DNA from: Terasakiella sp033100395
GTDB lineage: Bacteria > Pseudomonadota > Alphaproteobacteria > Rhodospirillales > Terasakiellaceae
Assembly: GCF_033100395.1 (NCBI RefSeq)
Contig: NZ_JAWLVJ010000016.1
Location: 39,383 to 103,382, forward strand
Direction of reading: 5' to 3'
Length of the DNA: 64,000 nt
Shown piece after piece: positions 8,584-18,030 of this stretch. Both the position numbers and the translations under genes were made by a program. The notes beneath the pieces are model-generated. The model did not search any database, had not been told where the DNA came from, and saw only the letters and a program-made list of their open reading frames with translations. Every line of letters begins with the position of its first letter. The first letter of the stretch is position 1.

Positions 8584-11500
8584 ATGGCAAATGAACAAGG
8601 CACCAAAAGCAGTATTGAGATGTTCGATCTCGATAATATGGGCAACGAAGAAGGACTTTCCGATCAGATCTTTGTGATCAATGATTTTGACATTGAACAG
8701 GAAAGTGACCTCACGCTTCAGTCCACCCATATTGCCAGTGACAAGAACAAAGCCGCACAAGCTGAAGGTGCTGCACTTGGTCAAGGTGTTCAGTTCAATG
8801 ATGAAACTGTTGAACTCAGCCGTCTGCAACTGACTGTATCCGACGAAGATTTACAAACAGCTGCGGACAACGGGCAGATCGCCCTTTTGCGTGTTAACCT
8901 TGCCGACTTTGTACAGGATGGCACAGAACCCACCATCCCTAACCTGCCAGAAGGATCGCGTTCTTTCCCAACTGAAAACCCGGAAGAAGTGATCATTGCC
9001 ATTGATCCCACCGAAATCACGTCTTTCCAAATTCAAATCGATATTGTTCCTGTTATTGAGACACCGGAAACGATTGAAACCCAGTCAGACGAAACCACTC
9101 AAACCGCGACACTTGACGAAGAAGTAAGCGAAGATGATGGCGACACAGCTGCCAATGCCGCCCCCATCGTCAGTGAAGAAACCGACTTCAGCTTGAATGA
9201 AGATGGCACGATCACTATCACTGAAGAACAGCTGCTGGCCAATTCCTCTGATGCGGATGGTGATGAACTGTCGGTCAGCAACCTCACTGTCAACGGTGGT
9301 ACCCTCACAGATAATAATGATGGAACATGGACGTTCGAACCGGATGAAAACTTCAACGGTGATATTGATCTGTCCTATGACGTATCTGACGGTACCGCAA
9401 CGGTTTCAACAGGCGGCACCATCACAGTAGAAGCCGTAAATGATGCAGCTGAAGTATCCGGTCCAACTTCTTTTGACGGAACCGAAGACAATTCCATCGT
9501 CCTCACCCAAGAAGACCTTCTGGCCAATGCAAGCGATGTTGAAGGCGATGATCTGTCCGTTCAAAACCTTGCTGCAGATTCCGGTAGCCTCACGGACAAT
9601 GGCGATGGCACCTGGACTTTCACACCGGATGAGAACTTCAACGGCGATGTCAATCTGACCTATGATGTCTCAGACGGCACAACGACAACCGCAGCCACAG
9701 GTACAATTGAAGTTGAAGAAGTCAACGATGCCGCTGTTGTTGACGGCGAAGTTGAATTTGACGTCAGCGAAGACGGCACCATTACGTTCTCCGAAGCAGA
9801 CCTGCTGGCCAACGCCAGTGACGTCGATGGCGACAACCTGTCCATTGCCAATCTGTCCGTCGATGATGGCACCCTGACCGACAATGGCAACGGCACATGG
9901 ACCTTCACCCCAGACGAAAACTTCAACGGTGAAGTCAACCTTTCTTACGATGTCTCTGATGGCACGGTGGAAACAGACGCCGCTGGCACCATTGATGTCG
10001 CCGCTGTGAACGATGCAGCCAACGTCTCCGGTGATACAAGCTTCTCCATGAACGAAGACGGCACCATCACAATCACAGAAGAGCAGCTCTTAGCCAACTC
10101 TTCTGACGTCGATGGTGATGACCTGTCCGTTCAGAACCTGTCGGCCGATGGCGGAACCCTCACTGATAACGGCAACGGCACTTGGACGTTCGAACCTGCC
10201 GATGACTTCAACGGTGACATTGATCTGTCCTATGATGTGTCTGATGGCACAACCACCACTGAAGCAGGCGGTACCGTTACTGTGAATGCAGTCAACGACG
10301 GTCCTGAAGTCTCCGGTGACACAAGCTTCTCCATGAACGAAGACGGCACCATCACCATTACAGAAGAACAGCTTCTGGCGAACGCATCTGATGTAGATGG
10401 CGACGATCTGTCCGTTCAGAACCTGTCTGCAGACGGTGGTACCCTCACTGACAATGGCAACGGCACCTGGACGTTCGAACCTGCTGATGACTTCAACGGT
10501 GACATTGATCTGTCCTATGACGTTTCTGATGGCACAACCACCACAGAGGCTGGCGGCACAGTTACTGTGAATGCAATCAATGATGGTCCTGAAGTCTCCG
10601 GTGACACAAGCTTCACCATGAATGAAGACGGCACCATCACCATTACAGAAGAGCAACTCTTAGCCAACTCTTCTGACGTCGATGGCGATGACCTGTCTGT
10701 GCAGAACCTGTCGGCCGATGGCGGCACCCTCACAGACAATGGCAACGGCACATGGACGTTTGAACCTGCGGATGATTTCAACGGTGACATTGATCTGTCN
10801 NNNCTCTTAGCCAACTCTTCTGACGTCGATGGCGATGACCTGTCTGTGCAGAACCTGTCGGCCGATGGCGGCACCCTCACAGACAATGGCAACGGCACAT
10901 GGACGTTTGAACCTGCGGATGATTTCAACGGTGACATTGATCTGTCCTATGACGTGTCTGACGGCACAACCACCACGGAAGCTGGCGGCACGGTGACTGT
11001 TGCAGCCGTGAACGACGGTCCTGAAGTATCCGGTGACACAAGCTTCTCTATGAACGAAGACGGCACCATCACAATCACAGAAGAGCAGCTCTTAGCCAAC
11101 TCTTCTGACGTCGATGGCGATGACCTGTCTGTGCAGATCCTGTCGGCCGATGGCGGCACCCTCACAGACAATGGCAACGGCACATGGACGTTTGAACCTG
11201 CGGATGATTTCAACGGTGACATTGATCTGTCCTATGATGTGTCTGATGGCACAACCACCACGGAAGCTGGCGGCACGGTGACTGTTGCAGCCGTGAACGA
11301 CGGTCCTGAAGTATCCGGTGATACAAGCTTCTCCATGAACGAAGACGGCACCATCACAATCACAGAAGAACAGCTCTTAGCCAACTCTTCTGACGTCGAT
11401 GGTGATGACCTGTCCGTTCAGAACCTGTCGGCCGATGGCGGCACTCTCACTGACAATGGCAACGGCACGTGGACGTTTGAACCGGCTGACGATTTTAGTG

Positions 11501-14007
11501 GCAGTATTGATCTGTCTTATGATGTCTCAGACGGCACAACCACCACAGAGGCTGGCGGTTCGGTCACCGTTGACGGCGTTGCGGATGAAGCGACATTGAG
11601 CCTGAGCGTTGGCACGCCAACCAGCTATACAGTTGCGGGTGATGATGGCGAGAGCGGCACCATTACGGTCAATAATTACGATAACACCGACGGCGTAACG
11701 ATTACAGGTACAGACAATGGCTCTGAAAACGCCAACAATGTGACTGAAATTCGAGGCGGTCTGGGTGTTGAAGGCAGCCGAGGCAGCTATGGGATTGACA
11801 ACAATGAACAGCTGACCATCACCTTTGATGATGACATGTCTTCCGGCAGCATCACATTCGGTAGCTTCCAGTCGGGTGATTCAGGGAATTACACCCTATA
11901 CAAAGACGGTCAGGAAGTTGGTTCCGGCAGCCTGAGTGGCAGTGGCAGCAGTTCCAGTGCCCGTCAAACCGTTGAGATTGACGGCAATGGTCAGGGCTTT
12001 GACCAGATCGTCATAGATGGCGATAGCGGCACCTTTATGATTGAGGAAATTGAATATACACAGGCGGGTGAAGGCACCACCTATCAGGACTTCCCAATCA
12101 ACCTGAGTGCTTCACAGGGTGACAGCGATAATTCTGAAACGCTTTCTGATGTCACGCTGTCGGAAATTCCAGACGGCGCAATTCTGCTGGTCGATGGCCA
12201 GGCAGTCACCGTTACTGATGGGTCTGCTGATATTTCCACAGGCGATTTGAGTGATGTTGTTCTGCGTGTACCAGAAGGCACAGCGGACTTTGACCTTGAT
12301 GCGTCCATCACATCGACTGAAAATGGAACAAGTGAAACAACAAATGCTACCGTTTCAATTTCAATGCCTGAAGAAGAAAATGCAGCAGCGACAGTCAGCG
12401 AAGACACCAGCTTTGAGATGGATGAAGATACAACCATCACCATAACCGAAGCACAACTGCTTGAAAATGCCAGTGATGCAGATGGGGACAGCCTGTCTGT
12501 TGAAAATCTGGAAGCAGAAGGTGGAACACTGACGGATAATGGCGACGGCACCTGGTCCTTCACACCAGATGTGGATTTCTATGGTGACATTGATCTGTCC
12601 TATGATGTGTCTGACGGGACAACCACAACAGAAGCATCTGGCACAATTACCGTTGACAATGTCGTTGAAACTGCTGTTTCCGAAGGCTCTGGCGATAGCT
12701 CAGGTGGTAAGAGTGACAGCTCCGGTGGCAAGGGCAAAGGTGACAGCTCTGGTGGTAAAGGAAAAGGCGATAGCTCCGGTGGCAAGGGCAAAGGCGACAG
12801 CTCTGGCGGCAAAGGAAAAGGCGATAGCTCTGGCGGCAAAGGAAAAGGCGATAGCTCCGGTGGCAAAGGCAAAGGAGACGATAGTTCCGGTGGCAAGGTT
12901 GTCGAAATTGATGATGCCGAAAAAGAAGGTGTCAACAACGACGATTACCGGATTGCAGCCGATGCCGAAGACGATATGGGCGGCAGCAAGGCCTTCACCA
13001 AAGCATCCGGCAGCAGCAAAAATGATGACATCGACGGTGCCAGCAAAGCTTACAAAACTGGCGGCGATGAACTCTACAACGGTAAAGACGGCAACGATGT
13101 TCTAGGCGATAGCGGCAACAACTACGGTGATGACCTTATGTTGGGCGGCGAAGACGATGACATCGTCTATGGCGGGTCCGGCAATGACGTCATGTATGGT
13201 GACAGTGGAGACAATCTGGATGCCAGCACCGATGCAGCCACTGGTGATGGAAACGACACATTGGATGGCGGGTCCGGCAATGACGAGATTTACGGCGAAG
13301 GCGGTGATGACGTTATTGATGGCGGGTCCGGCAATGACTTCCTTGTTGGCGGGTCCGGCAATGACACCATGGATGGTGGCGTGAACAATGACGAACTGCA
13401 TGGTGGTTCCGGTCACGATACCCTGACAGGTGACAGCGGCAATGACGAACTTTACGGCGGGTCTGGTAACGATACGCTGGATGGCGGTGTCAATAACGAT
13501 ACGCTGGACGGCGGAACAGGCAACGATAACCTGGATGGCGGCGGTAACAACGACGTGCTGATGGGTGGTGCCGGTGATGACACGCTTGATGGCGGCACAG
13601 GCAACGATACGCTTGAAGGCGGCGACGGCAACGATGTCCTTAGAGGCGGCGACGGTTGGGGCAATGACACCCTGACAGGCGGCGACGGCGATGACACCTT
13701 CTTCGGTGGCGAAGGCAACGACACCATGGACGGCGGGGCTGGTGATGACCTGTTCTACTTCGGTGAAGGGTCCGGTGATGACGTGGTCGACGGCGGCGAT
13801 GGCGCAGGCTGGATGGATACGGTCTATCTGCAAAACGAAGACGGTTCTGCCGTCAACGAAGATGACTGGACCATCGAACTTGAAAGCGGCACCATCGAAG
13901 AACAGGCCGATGGATATATCGAACTGTCCGAAGATGCCGAAGGAACGATCACTTTCTCTGATGGCAGTGAGCTCGACTTCGACAGTATCGACAGATTTGA
14001 ATGGTAA
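8584..14007 (+). CDS. Giant RTX/cadherin-like surface protein, paralogue of the preceding gene (about 1807 aa, contains assembly gap)
   Basis: Paralogue of the first giant gene, sharing the N-terminal motif QGTKSSIEMFDL, an N-terminal module ending in a DPTEITSFQI segment (DPTQIVDFQI in the paralogue), and the C-terminal end WMDTVYLQNEDG...FEW. Start ATG 8584 is chosen over GTG 8572 to match the paralogue's MA-x-x-QGTKSS. Order: N-terminal module; eight 95-residue cadherin-like repeats (9187-11613); a non-repeat region of about 265 aa with Ser/Gly-rich stretch; a ninth repeat at 12412; a Lys/Gly/Ser linker (12694-12897); a nonapeptide RTX region (about 13060-13800); and the secretion end. It lacks the LamG domains and 108-residue repeats of the first protein. 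Four Ns at 10800-10803 interrupt it, so the repeat number is uncertain. Role: secreted Ca-binding adhesin or matrix protein, by family. Confidence 0.88.
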   Translation: MANEQGTKSSIEMFDLDNMGNEEGLSDQIFVINDFDIEQESDLTLQSTHIASDKNKAAQAEGAALGQGVQFNDETVELSRLQLTVSDEDLQTAADNGQIALLRVNLADFVQDGTEPTIPNLPEGSRSFPTENPEEVIIAIDPTEITSFQIQIDIVPVIETPETIETQSDETTQTATLDEEVSEDDGDTAANAAPIVSEETDFSLNEDGTITITEEQLLANSSDADGDELSVSNLTVNGGTLTDNNDGTWTFEPDENFNGDIDLSYDVSDGTATVSTGGTITVEAVNDAAEVSGPTSFDGTEDNSIVLTQEDLLANASDVEGDDLSVQNLAADSGSLTDNGDGTWTFTPDENFNGDVNLTYDVSDGTTTTAATGTIEVEEVNDAAVVDGEVEFDVSEDGTITFSEADLLANASDVDGDNLSIANLSVDDGTLTDNGNGTWTFTPDENFNGEVNLSYDVSDGTVETDAAGTIDVAAVNDAANVSGDTSFSMNEDGTITITEEQLLANSSDVDGDDLSVQNLSADGGTLTDNGNGTWTFEPADDFNGDIDLSYDVSDGTTTTEAGGTVTVNAVNDGPEVSGDTSFSMNEDGTITITEEQLLANASDVDGDDLSVQNLSADGGTLTDNGNGTWTFEPADDFNGDIDLSYDVSDGTTTTEAGGTVTVNAINDGPEVSGDTSFTMNEDGTITITEEQLLANSSDVDGDDLSVQNLSADGGTLTDNGNGTWTFEPADDFNGDIDLXXLLANSSDVDGDDLSVQNLSADGGTLTDNGNGTWTFEPADDFNGDIDLSYDVSDGTTTTEAGGTVTVAAVNDGPEVSGDTSFSMNEDGTITITEEQLLANSSDVDGDDLSVQILSADGGTLTDNGNGTWTFEPADDFNGDIDLSYDVSDGTTTTEAGGTVTVAAVNDGPEVSGDTSFSMNEDGTITITEEQLLANSSDVDGDDLSVQNLSADGGTLTDNGNGTWTFEPADDFSGSIDLSYDVSDGTTTTEAGGSVTVDGVADEATLSLSVGTPTSYTVAGDDGESGTITVNNYDNTDGVTITGTDNGSENANNVTEIRGGLGVEGSRGSYGIDNNEQLTITFDDDMSSGSITFGSFQSGDSGNYTLYKDGQEVGSGSLSGSGSSSSARQTVEIDGNGQGFDQIVIDGDSGTFMIEEIEYTQAGEGTTYQDFPINLSASQGDSDNSETLSDVTLSEIPDGAILLVDGQAVTVTDGSADISTGDLSDVVLRVPEGTADFDLDASITSTENGTSETTNATVSISMPEEENAAATVSEDTSFEMDEDTTITITEAQLLENASDADGDSLSVENLEAEGGTLTDNGDGTWSFTPDVDFYGDIDLSYDVSDGTTTTEASGTITVDNVVETAVSEGSGDSSGGKSDSSGGKGKGDSSGGKGKGDSSGGKGKGDSSGGKGKGDSSGGKGKGDSSGGKGKGDDSSGGKVVEIDDAEKEGVNNDDYRIAADAEDDMGGSKAFTKASGSSKNDDIDGASKAYKTGGDELYNGKDGNDVLGDSGNNYGDDLMLGGEDDDIVYGGSGNDVMYGDSGDNLDASTDAATGDGNDTLDGGSGNDEIYGEGGDDVIDGGSGNDFLVGGSGNDTMDGGVNNDELHGGSGHDTLTGDSGNDELYGGSGNDTLDGGVNNDTLDGGTGNDNLDGGGNNDVLMGGAGDDTLDGGTGNDTLEGGDGNDVLRGGDGWGNDTLTGGDGDDTFFGGEGNDTMDGGAGDDLFYFGEGSGDDVVDGGDGAGWMDTVYLQNEDGSAVNEDDWTIELESGTIEEQADGYIELSEDAEGTITFSDGSELDFDSIDRFEW
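9187..11613 (+). repeat. Eight 95-residue (285-bp) tandem repeats
   Basis: Units start at 9187, 9472, 9757, 10042, 10327, 10612, 11044 and 11329. All spacings are exactly 285 bp except 10612 to 11044, which spans the assembly gap and is 432 bp (285+147). Units from 10042 onward are nearly identical at DNA level, indicating recent expansion or homogenisation. Confidence 0.92.
10800..10803. other. Assembly gap (4 N) within repeat array
   Basis: The 143 bases before the gap (10657-10799) are identical to the 143 bases after it (10804-10946). Removing one copy plus the Ns (147 bp) restores the exact 285-bp period and the reading frame, so the gap most likely joins two overlapping contig ends. 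The true copy number cannot be read from this sequence. Confidence 0.93.
12694..12897 (+). repeat. Low-complexity DSSGGKGKG repeats
   Basis: Eight copies of DSSGGK, mostly spaced 27 bp apart as DSSGGKGKG, encoding a flexible Lys-rich linker in an otherwise acidic protein. It separates the cadherin-like half from the RTX half. Confidence 0.9.
13060..13800 (+). repeat. RTX nonapeptide repeats
   Basis: More than a dozen GG-x-G-N/D-D-x-L-x type nonapeptides (for example GGSGNDTMD, GGTGNDTLE, GGEGNDTMD) that would form Ca-binding beta-rolls. They are adjacent to the C-terminal secretion end, as in known type I substrates. Confidence 0.92.
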
Positions 14008-14021
14008 CCCCTAAGCCTTGC

Positions 14022-14055
14022 GGGCGGATCACTGATTGATCCGCCCTCTTTTTTT
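14022..14055 (+). terminator. Intrinsic terminator after second giant gene
   Basis: GGGCGGATCA (14022-14031) pairs with TGATCCGCCC (14037-14046), followed by TCTTTTTTT. Perfect 10-bp stem, 15 bases past the stop codon. Confidence 0.93.
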
Positions 14056-14125
14056 GTCTGTTGACATAAAAGCGGACAAATGGGATCAACCCGTCAGAAT
14101 TATTATAGATTTTAAGGAAGAAGAC

Positions 14126-14613
14126 ATGTCACTTTGCCCCTGTGGCTCCCGCCAGGAATATATACCGTTTGTTGTGAGCCGTTTCACCGTGGGGAAGCTG
14201 CCCCGACAGCCGAAAAACTGATGCGTTCCCGCTATAGCGCGTTTGAAAAAGGCGAGATGGCCTATCTGGAAGAAACACTGACACCAGAAAGCCGCCAGGG
14301 CTTTGATGCCGCAGAGACTGAAAAATGGGCCAAATCAGCCATCTGGAAAAAGCTGGAAATCGGCAAAACAGAAAAAGGCCAGGAAAATGACGACACAGGT
14401 GTTGTTGAATTTCGTGCCTATTTCAAAATGGATGGTCAGCACCAGATCCACCATGAGCTCAGTCGCTTTGTAAAGACAGATGGCCGCTGGTATTATGTGG
14501 ATGGGGACATGAACCCGAAACAGGAACAGCGCGTCGTCACCCTCAAGGCGGGACGAAATGATCCCTGTCCTTGCGGATCAGGCAAAAAATTCAAAAAATG
14601 CTGTGGCGCATAG
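14126..14613 (+). pseudogene. YchJ-like SEC-C protein, frameshifted
   Basis: The expected protein is a YchJ/UPF0225-type protein with SEC-C zinc motifs at both ends. The first frame from ATG 14126 (with AAGGAAGAAG upstream) gives MSLCPCGSRQEY, then reads IPFVVSRF and stops at 14221. The other frame gives YTVCCEPFHRGEAAPTAEKLMRSRYSAF and continues to the C-terminal CPCGSGKKFKKCC at 14613. The shift is two extra bases in TATATA (14159-14164); deleting one TA joins CPCGS to the second Cys pair as in intact homologues. It could be an inactivating mutation, a sequencing error at a dinucleotide repeat, or, less likely, recoding. Homologues are of unknown function with a presumed metal-binding role. 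Confidence 0.8.
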
Positions 14614-14675
14614 CCTAAGTCACTATATACTTATGTAGCAACTACAAAGATATAAGAGCAAAGGGGATACGAACC

Positions 14676-17294
14676 ATGAGCCGGATTAAAAAGTCAAAAT
14701 TGGCTAACGGCGTCTTTTGGCTTGAATTCCCCGATGCTGATTTACGTATCCTTTGTGGCTGTCCGGCCGATGCGGTCAAACATATGATGAAACGGGGGGT
14801 CATTATTGCCAATGAAGCAAGCCCCGTTTTTCATGAATCAGGCCCCAACGCAATTCTTCTGTCCGATCTGACGGTTCAAAAAGGAAGCTTCGCCAATCTG
14901 GGTGAATTCCCGGTCCTGCAGATGCTCTATCGTCAGGGCATGATCCTGCCGGAACATCCGGGCAATACAGGCGTAAAACCCCTGCTGATGGGGCATCCGG
15001 ACCAACTGGCTGCCCAAATACAGTATATCCATCGTGGTAATTATGGTCTTTTAAATGAAGAAGAGATCATAGAAGCCGGTGCAAGTCCCGAACAGGCCAA
15101 AGAACTGATGCGCCTGAAGCTGAAATTTGCTTTCGGGAAAATCGCAAATTCAGAAGAGTTGCTGGACAGTCTGGTGATTGACAGCGATGCCACCCCGATC
15201 CGCAACGGGGTCAGTGTCAAACGTATCGCCACCAATATCTTCGAATTCGACTATATGGGGGAACAGGTCACGGTTGATCTGAACCTGGGTCTGAACGAAC
15301 AATATACGCCGTCTTATCACCTGGGACGTTATCAAGTGGGACGGGAATATTTCTCCATCGTTCATAGCGGTGAAGGCGATGGATGGGATATTGAACGACC
15401 CAGCATGGCCAGTATCATTACCTTTCAGGGAAATATCTATCTGATTGATGTAGGTCCCAATATTGAAACCACACTTCATGCCCTGGGGATTGATATCAGC
15501 GAGATCGACGGCATCTTCATGACCCATTGTCATGATGACCATTTTGCCGGGCTTCCCTCCCTCATCCGATCTGATCATCGCATTAAATTTTACGCCACCC
15601 CGCTGGTGCGTCAGGCGACGGTTAAAAAGCTGTGTGCCCTGATGGCACTGGATGAAAGCCGTTTCAACCATTTCTTCGACGTCCATAACCTTGATGACAA
15701 TGTCTGGAACAATGTGGAAGGCCTGGAAGTCAAACCGGTGATTTCCCCCCACCCCATGGAAACCACCATCCTGTTTTTCCGCACACAATGGGGCGGTGGA
15801 TATAAGACCTATGCCCATCTGGCCGATATTGCAGCTTTTGATGTGATGGAAGGAATGGTCACCGATGATGACCAGTCCCCTGGCATCAGCCGCGAATATT
15901 GTAACGCGGTCAAAGAAGCCTATCTGGAAGAAGTCGATATCAAGAAAGTCGATAACGGCGGCGGGTTGATCCACGGCATGGCCAAAGATTTCTTTGAGGA
16001 TAAATCCAGGAAAATCATCTTTGCACACACATCACGCCAATTAAATGAACAGGAACGACAGATCGGCAGCGGCGCCCCCTTTGGGACCGAAGATGTACTG
16101 ATCCCCAGTAATCATGATTATCTGTTTGCCCGCGCCTTCAGCTTTATGCGCTCTTTCTTCCCGGACTTACCACAGGATCAGTTCCGCCTGTTGCTGAACC
16201 ATGAGGTGGTAAAATTTAATCCGGAAGAAATCATCTTAAAAGATGGCGATCCGATTGATTATACCTACTTCCTGCTGACCGGGTCGGCAGAAATGCTGGA
16301 TACCAAGACAAGCACACTGCACCGCATGTCAGCAGGCTGTTTTGTTGGCGATATGCAGGGGCTGTGCGATATGGCGTCAACAGAAACCTATCGCGCCGTC
16401 AGCTTTGTCAAAGCCCTAAAACTGCCCATGGCGATGTATAAAGAATTCGTCAAACGCAATGACAGTTTCCAGGCCATTTCCATGTTGGCGGAAAAACGCG
16501 AATTGCTGCAGAAATCCTGGCTTTTTGGCGGATCAATTTCTGATGGGCGCAAAAATGCCATTGCCGCCAGTATGCATGTCACCACTAAGACAGAACTTCT
16601 GCACGACTATGAAACCACGCGCGACTATGTCGGCCTGATCAAACAGGGGACTGTCACCTTAAAGCTGGGCGATGAAGTTTTTCAGGTGCTGGAAGCGGGT
16701 GATAGCCTGTTTGAAGATCATGCGGTCTATGGTATGGAAAGTATCTTTAATCTGGCATTCAGCGAACATTGCGCCATCGCGTTAATTCCCATTGCCACGA
16801 TCAAGGAAGTCCCGGTTGTGCAGTGGAAATTGCTGGAAAATGTTGCACGCCAAATGCGCGCCCTTGCCAATTCAGATGACTGGGATCATTCATTACTTAC
16901 CTGGCGCAGAGAATATAGCGTTGGGTTAAACACCATTGATGAAGATCATAAAAAACTGTTGGTTCAGACGGCAGATCTGATCAATGCTCTCGATCAGCAA
17001 AAATCAGCAGAAGAAATGGTCCCGCTGGCACAGTCCCTGTCGGATTACACCCATTTTCACTTCAAGAAAGAAGAAAAAATCTTCACTAATGCTAATTATT
17101 CTGAATCAGATACTCATAAGCAAAAACATGCTCAGCTTGTGGCACAGGTAGAAAAACTGCAGGAAAAGTGCGCCAAACCGCTTTCCAAGGCAGAAGCCAA
17201 TGAAATCATCCGTTTCCTGAAACGATGGATTTTGCTGCATATCCTGCTGGAAGATCGCAAATATGCATCCTACATTACCCAATCTGATAAATAA
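14676..17294 (+). CDS. Metallo-beta-lactamase / dual cNMP-binding / bacteriohemerythrin fusion (872 aa)
   Basis: A large cytoplasmic multidomain protein I do not recognise as a named gene. A metallo-beta-lactamase core lies at roughly residues 240-490 with the metal motif THCHDDHFAG (H-x-H-x-D-H intact) and later His residues (SPHP, FAHTS, SNHD). Two cyclic-nucleotide-binding-like beta-barrel regions follow (roughly 500-620 with ILKDGDPIDYTYFLLTGSAEML, and 620-740 with TRDYVGLIKQGTVTLKLGD). The last ~130 residues are a hemerythrin domain with all expected di-iron ligands: DEDHKK, HFHFKKEE, KQKHAQ and LLHILLED. It starts at ATG 14676 after AAGGGG. An inferred role is O2/NO- or redox-gated hydrolase or signalling protein; the substrate is unknown. 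No signal peptide or membrane segment is seen. Confidence 0.8.
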   Translation: MSRIKKSKLANGVFWLEFPDADLRILCGCPADAVKHMMKRGVIIANEASPVFHESGPNAILLSDLTVQKGSFANLGEFPVLQMLYRQGMILPEHPGNTGVKPLLMGHPDQLAAQIQYIHRGNYGLLNEEEIIEAGASPEQAKELMRLKLKFAFGKIANSEELLDSLVIDSDATPIRNGVSVKRIATNIFEFDYMGEQVTVDLNLGLNEQYTPSYHLGRYQVGREYFSIVHSGEGDGWDIERPSMASIITFQGNIYLIDVGPNIETTLHALGIDISEIDGIFMTHCHDDHFAGLPSLIRSDHRIKFYATPLVRQATVKKLCALMALDESRFNHFFDVHNLDDNVWNNVEGLEVKPVISPHPMETTILFFRTQWGGGYKTYAHLADIAAFDVMEGMVTDDDQSPGISREYCNAVKEAYLEEVDIKKVDNGGGLIHGMAKDFFEDKSRKIIFAHTSRQLNEQERQIGSGAPFGTEDVLIPSNHDYLFARAFSFMRSFFPDLPQDQFRLLLNHEVVKFNPEEIILKDGDPIDYTYFLLTGSAEMLDTKTSTLHRMSAGCFVGDMQGLCDMASTETYRAVSFVKALKLPMAMYKEFVKRNDSFQAISMLAEKRELLQKSWLFGGSISDGRKNAIAASMHVTTKTELLHDYETTRDYVGLIKQGTVTLKLGDEVFQVLEAGDSLFEDHAVYGMESIFNLAFSEHCAIALIPIATIKEVPVVQWKLLENVARQMRALANSDDWDHSLLTWRREYSVGLNTIDEDHKKLLVQTADLINALDQQKSAEEMVPLAQSLSDYTHFHFKKEEKIFTNANYSESDTHKQKHAQLVAQVEKLQEKCAKPLSKAEANEIIRFLKRWILLHILLEDRKYASYITQSDK

Positions 17295-17354
17295 TCCCCC
17301 CTACATGGTTGTTAATCAACCATATCAAACCATTAAAATGGAAATTCTATCGAC

Positions 17355-18023
17355 ATGAAAAAAATCCTGACGATTTGTGTTGCAAGTGCTGCTTTGATCG
17401 GACTTGCAGCCTGTGGTGAAGAAGAAAAGAAAGCAGAAGCCCCGGCCCCTAAAGCCGTTGAAAAAACGGAACCTGCCGCCACATCGCTGACTGATAAAGC
17501 CAAGGACATGGCCAAAGCGGTAAAATCACAAGCCGCCCCGATTGTTGAGGAAGTAGCAAAAGCTTCTGAGCCTGTTGTAGAAGAAGCCCAAAAGGCAACA
17601 GAAACAGCTGTTGAAGACGTCAAAAAAGCAGCAGAACCAGCCATGGCGGAAATGACAAAAGCTGTCGATATGGTCAAGACAGCAATGGCTGGCGGCGATG
17701 TGGTTAAAGGCGAAAAAGTCTTTAAGAAATGCCGCACCTGCCACAGTGTCAAAGCAGGCACCAAACATAAAGTTGGCCCCAACCTGTTTGGTGTGATTGG
17801 CCGCACAGCAGGTCAGACAGAGGGCTTTAACAAATATTCCAAATCCATGCAGGCCTACGCCACCGTCTGGACTGAAGACTTGATTGCTGAATATATCGCA
17901 AATCCATCTGCATTTTTGAAAGAGAAAACAGGTGATCCAAGTGCCAAAAGCAAGATGACCTACAAATTAAAAGATGAACAATCACGAAAAGATGTTGCCG
18001 CCTACCTCGCAACACTGAAATAG
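17355..18023 (+). CDS. Membrane-anchored class I cytochrome c lipoprotein
   Basis: Periplasmic electron carrier tethered by lipid. The N-terminal signal MKKILTICVASAALIGLAAC ends in a lipobox (LAAC), so the mature protein starts at Cys20. Then comes a ~90-residue Ala/Lys/Glu-rich linker, probably helical, and a C-terminal cytochrome domain with CRTCH haem motif (about residue 125), KVGPNLFGVIGR typical of cytochrome c2/c552, and a plausible axial Met in SKMTYK. Total 222 aa. Monocistronic: a terminator follows. Its partner oxidase or reductase is not in the window. Confidence 0.9.
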   Translation: MKKILTICVASAALIGLAACGEEEKKAEAPAPKAVEKTEPAATSLTDKAKDMAKAVKSQAAPIVEEVAKASEPVVEEAQKATETAVEDVKKAAEPAMAEMTKAVDMVKTAMAGGDVVKGEKVFKKCRTCHSVKAGTKHKVGPNLFGVIGRTAGQTEGFNKYSKSMQAYATVWTEDLIAEYIANPSAFLKEKTGDPSAKSKMTYKLKDEQSRKDVAAYLATLK

Positions 18024-18030
18024 AAACATC

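Noticed and set aside
9187..13800. Direct repeats considered as a CRISPR or satellite array
   Set aside because: All units are in frame, coding and match adhesin repeat families; there are no spacers.
15150..16028. Minus-strand open frame of 292 codons in the MBL-hemerythrin gene
   Set aside because: Antisense to conserved metal motifs on the plus strand; no start signal.
17312..17330. Small inverted repeat ATGGTTG/CAACCAT before the cytochrome gene
   Set aside because: Seven-base stem without T run; too weak to call a terminator or operator.
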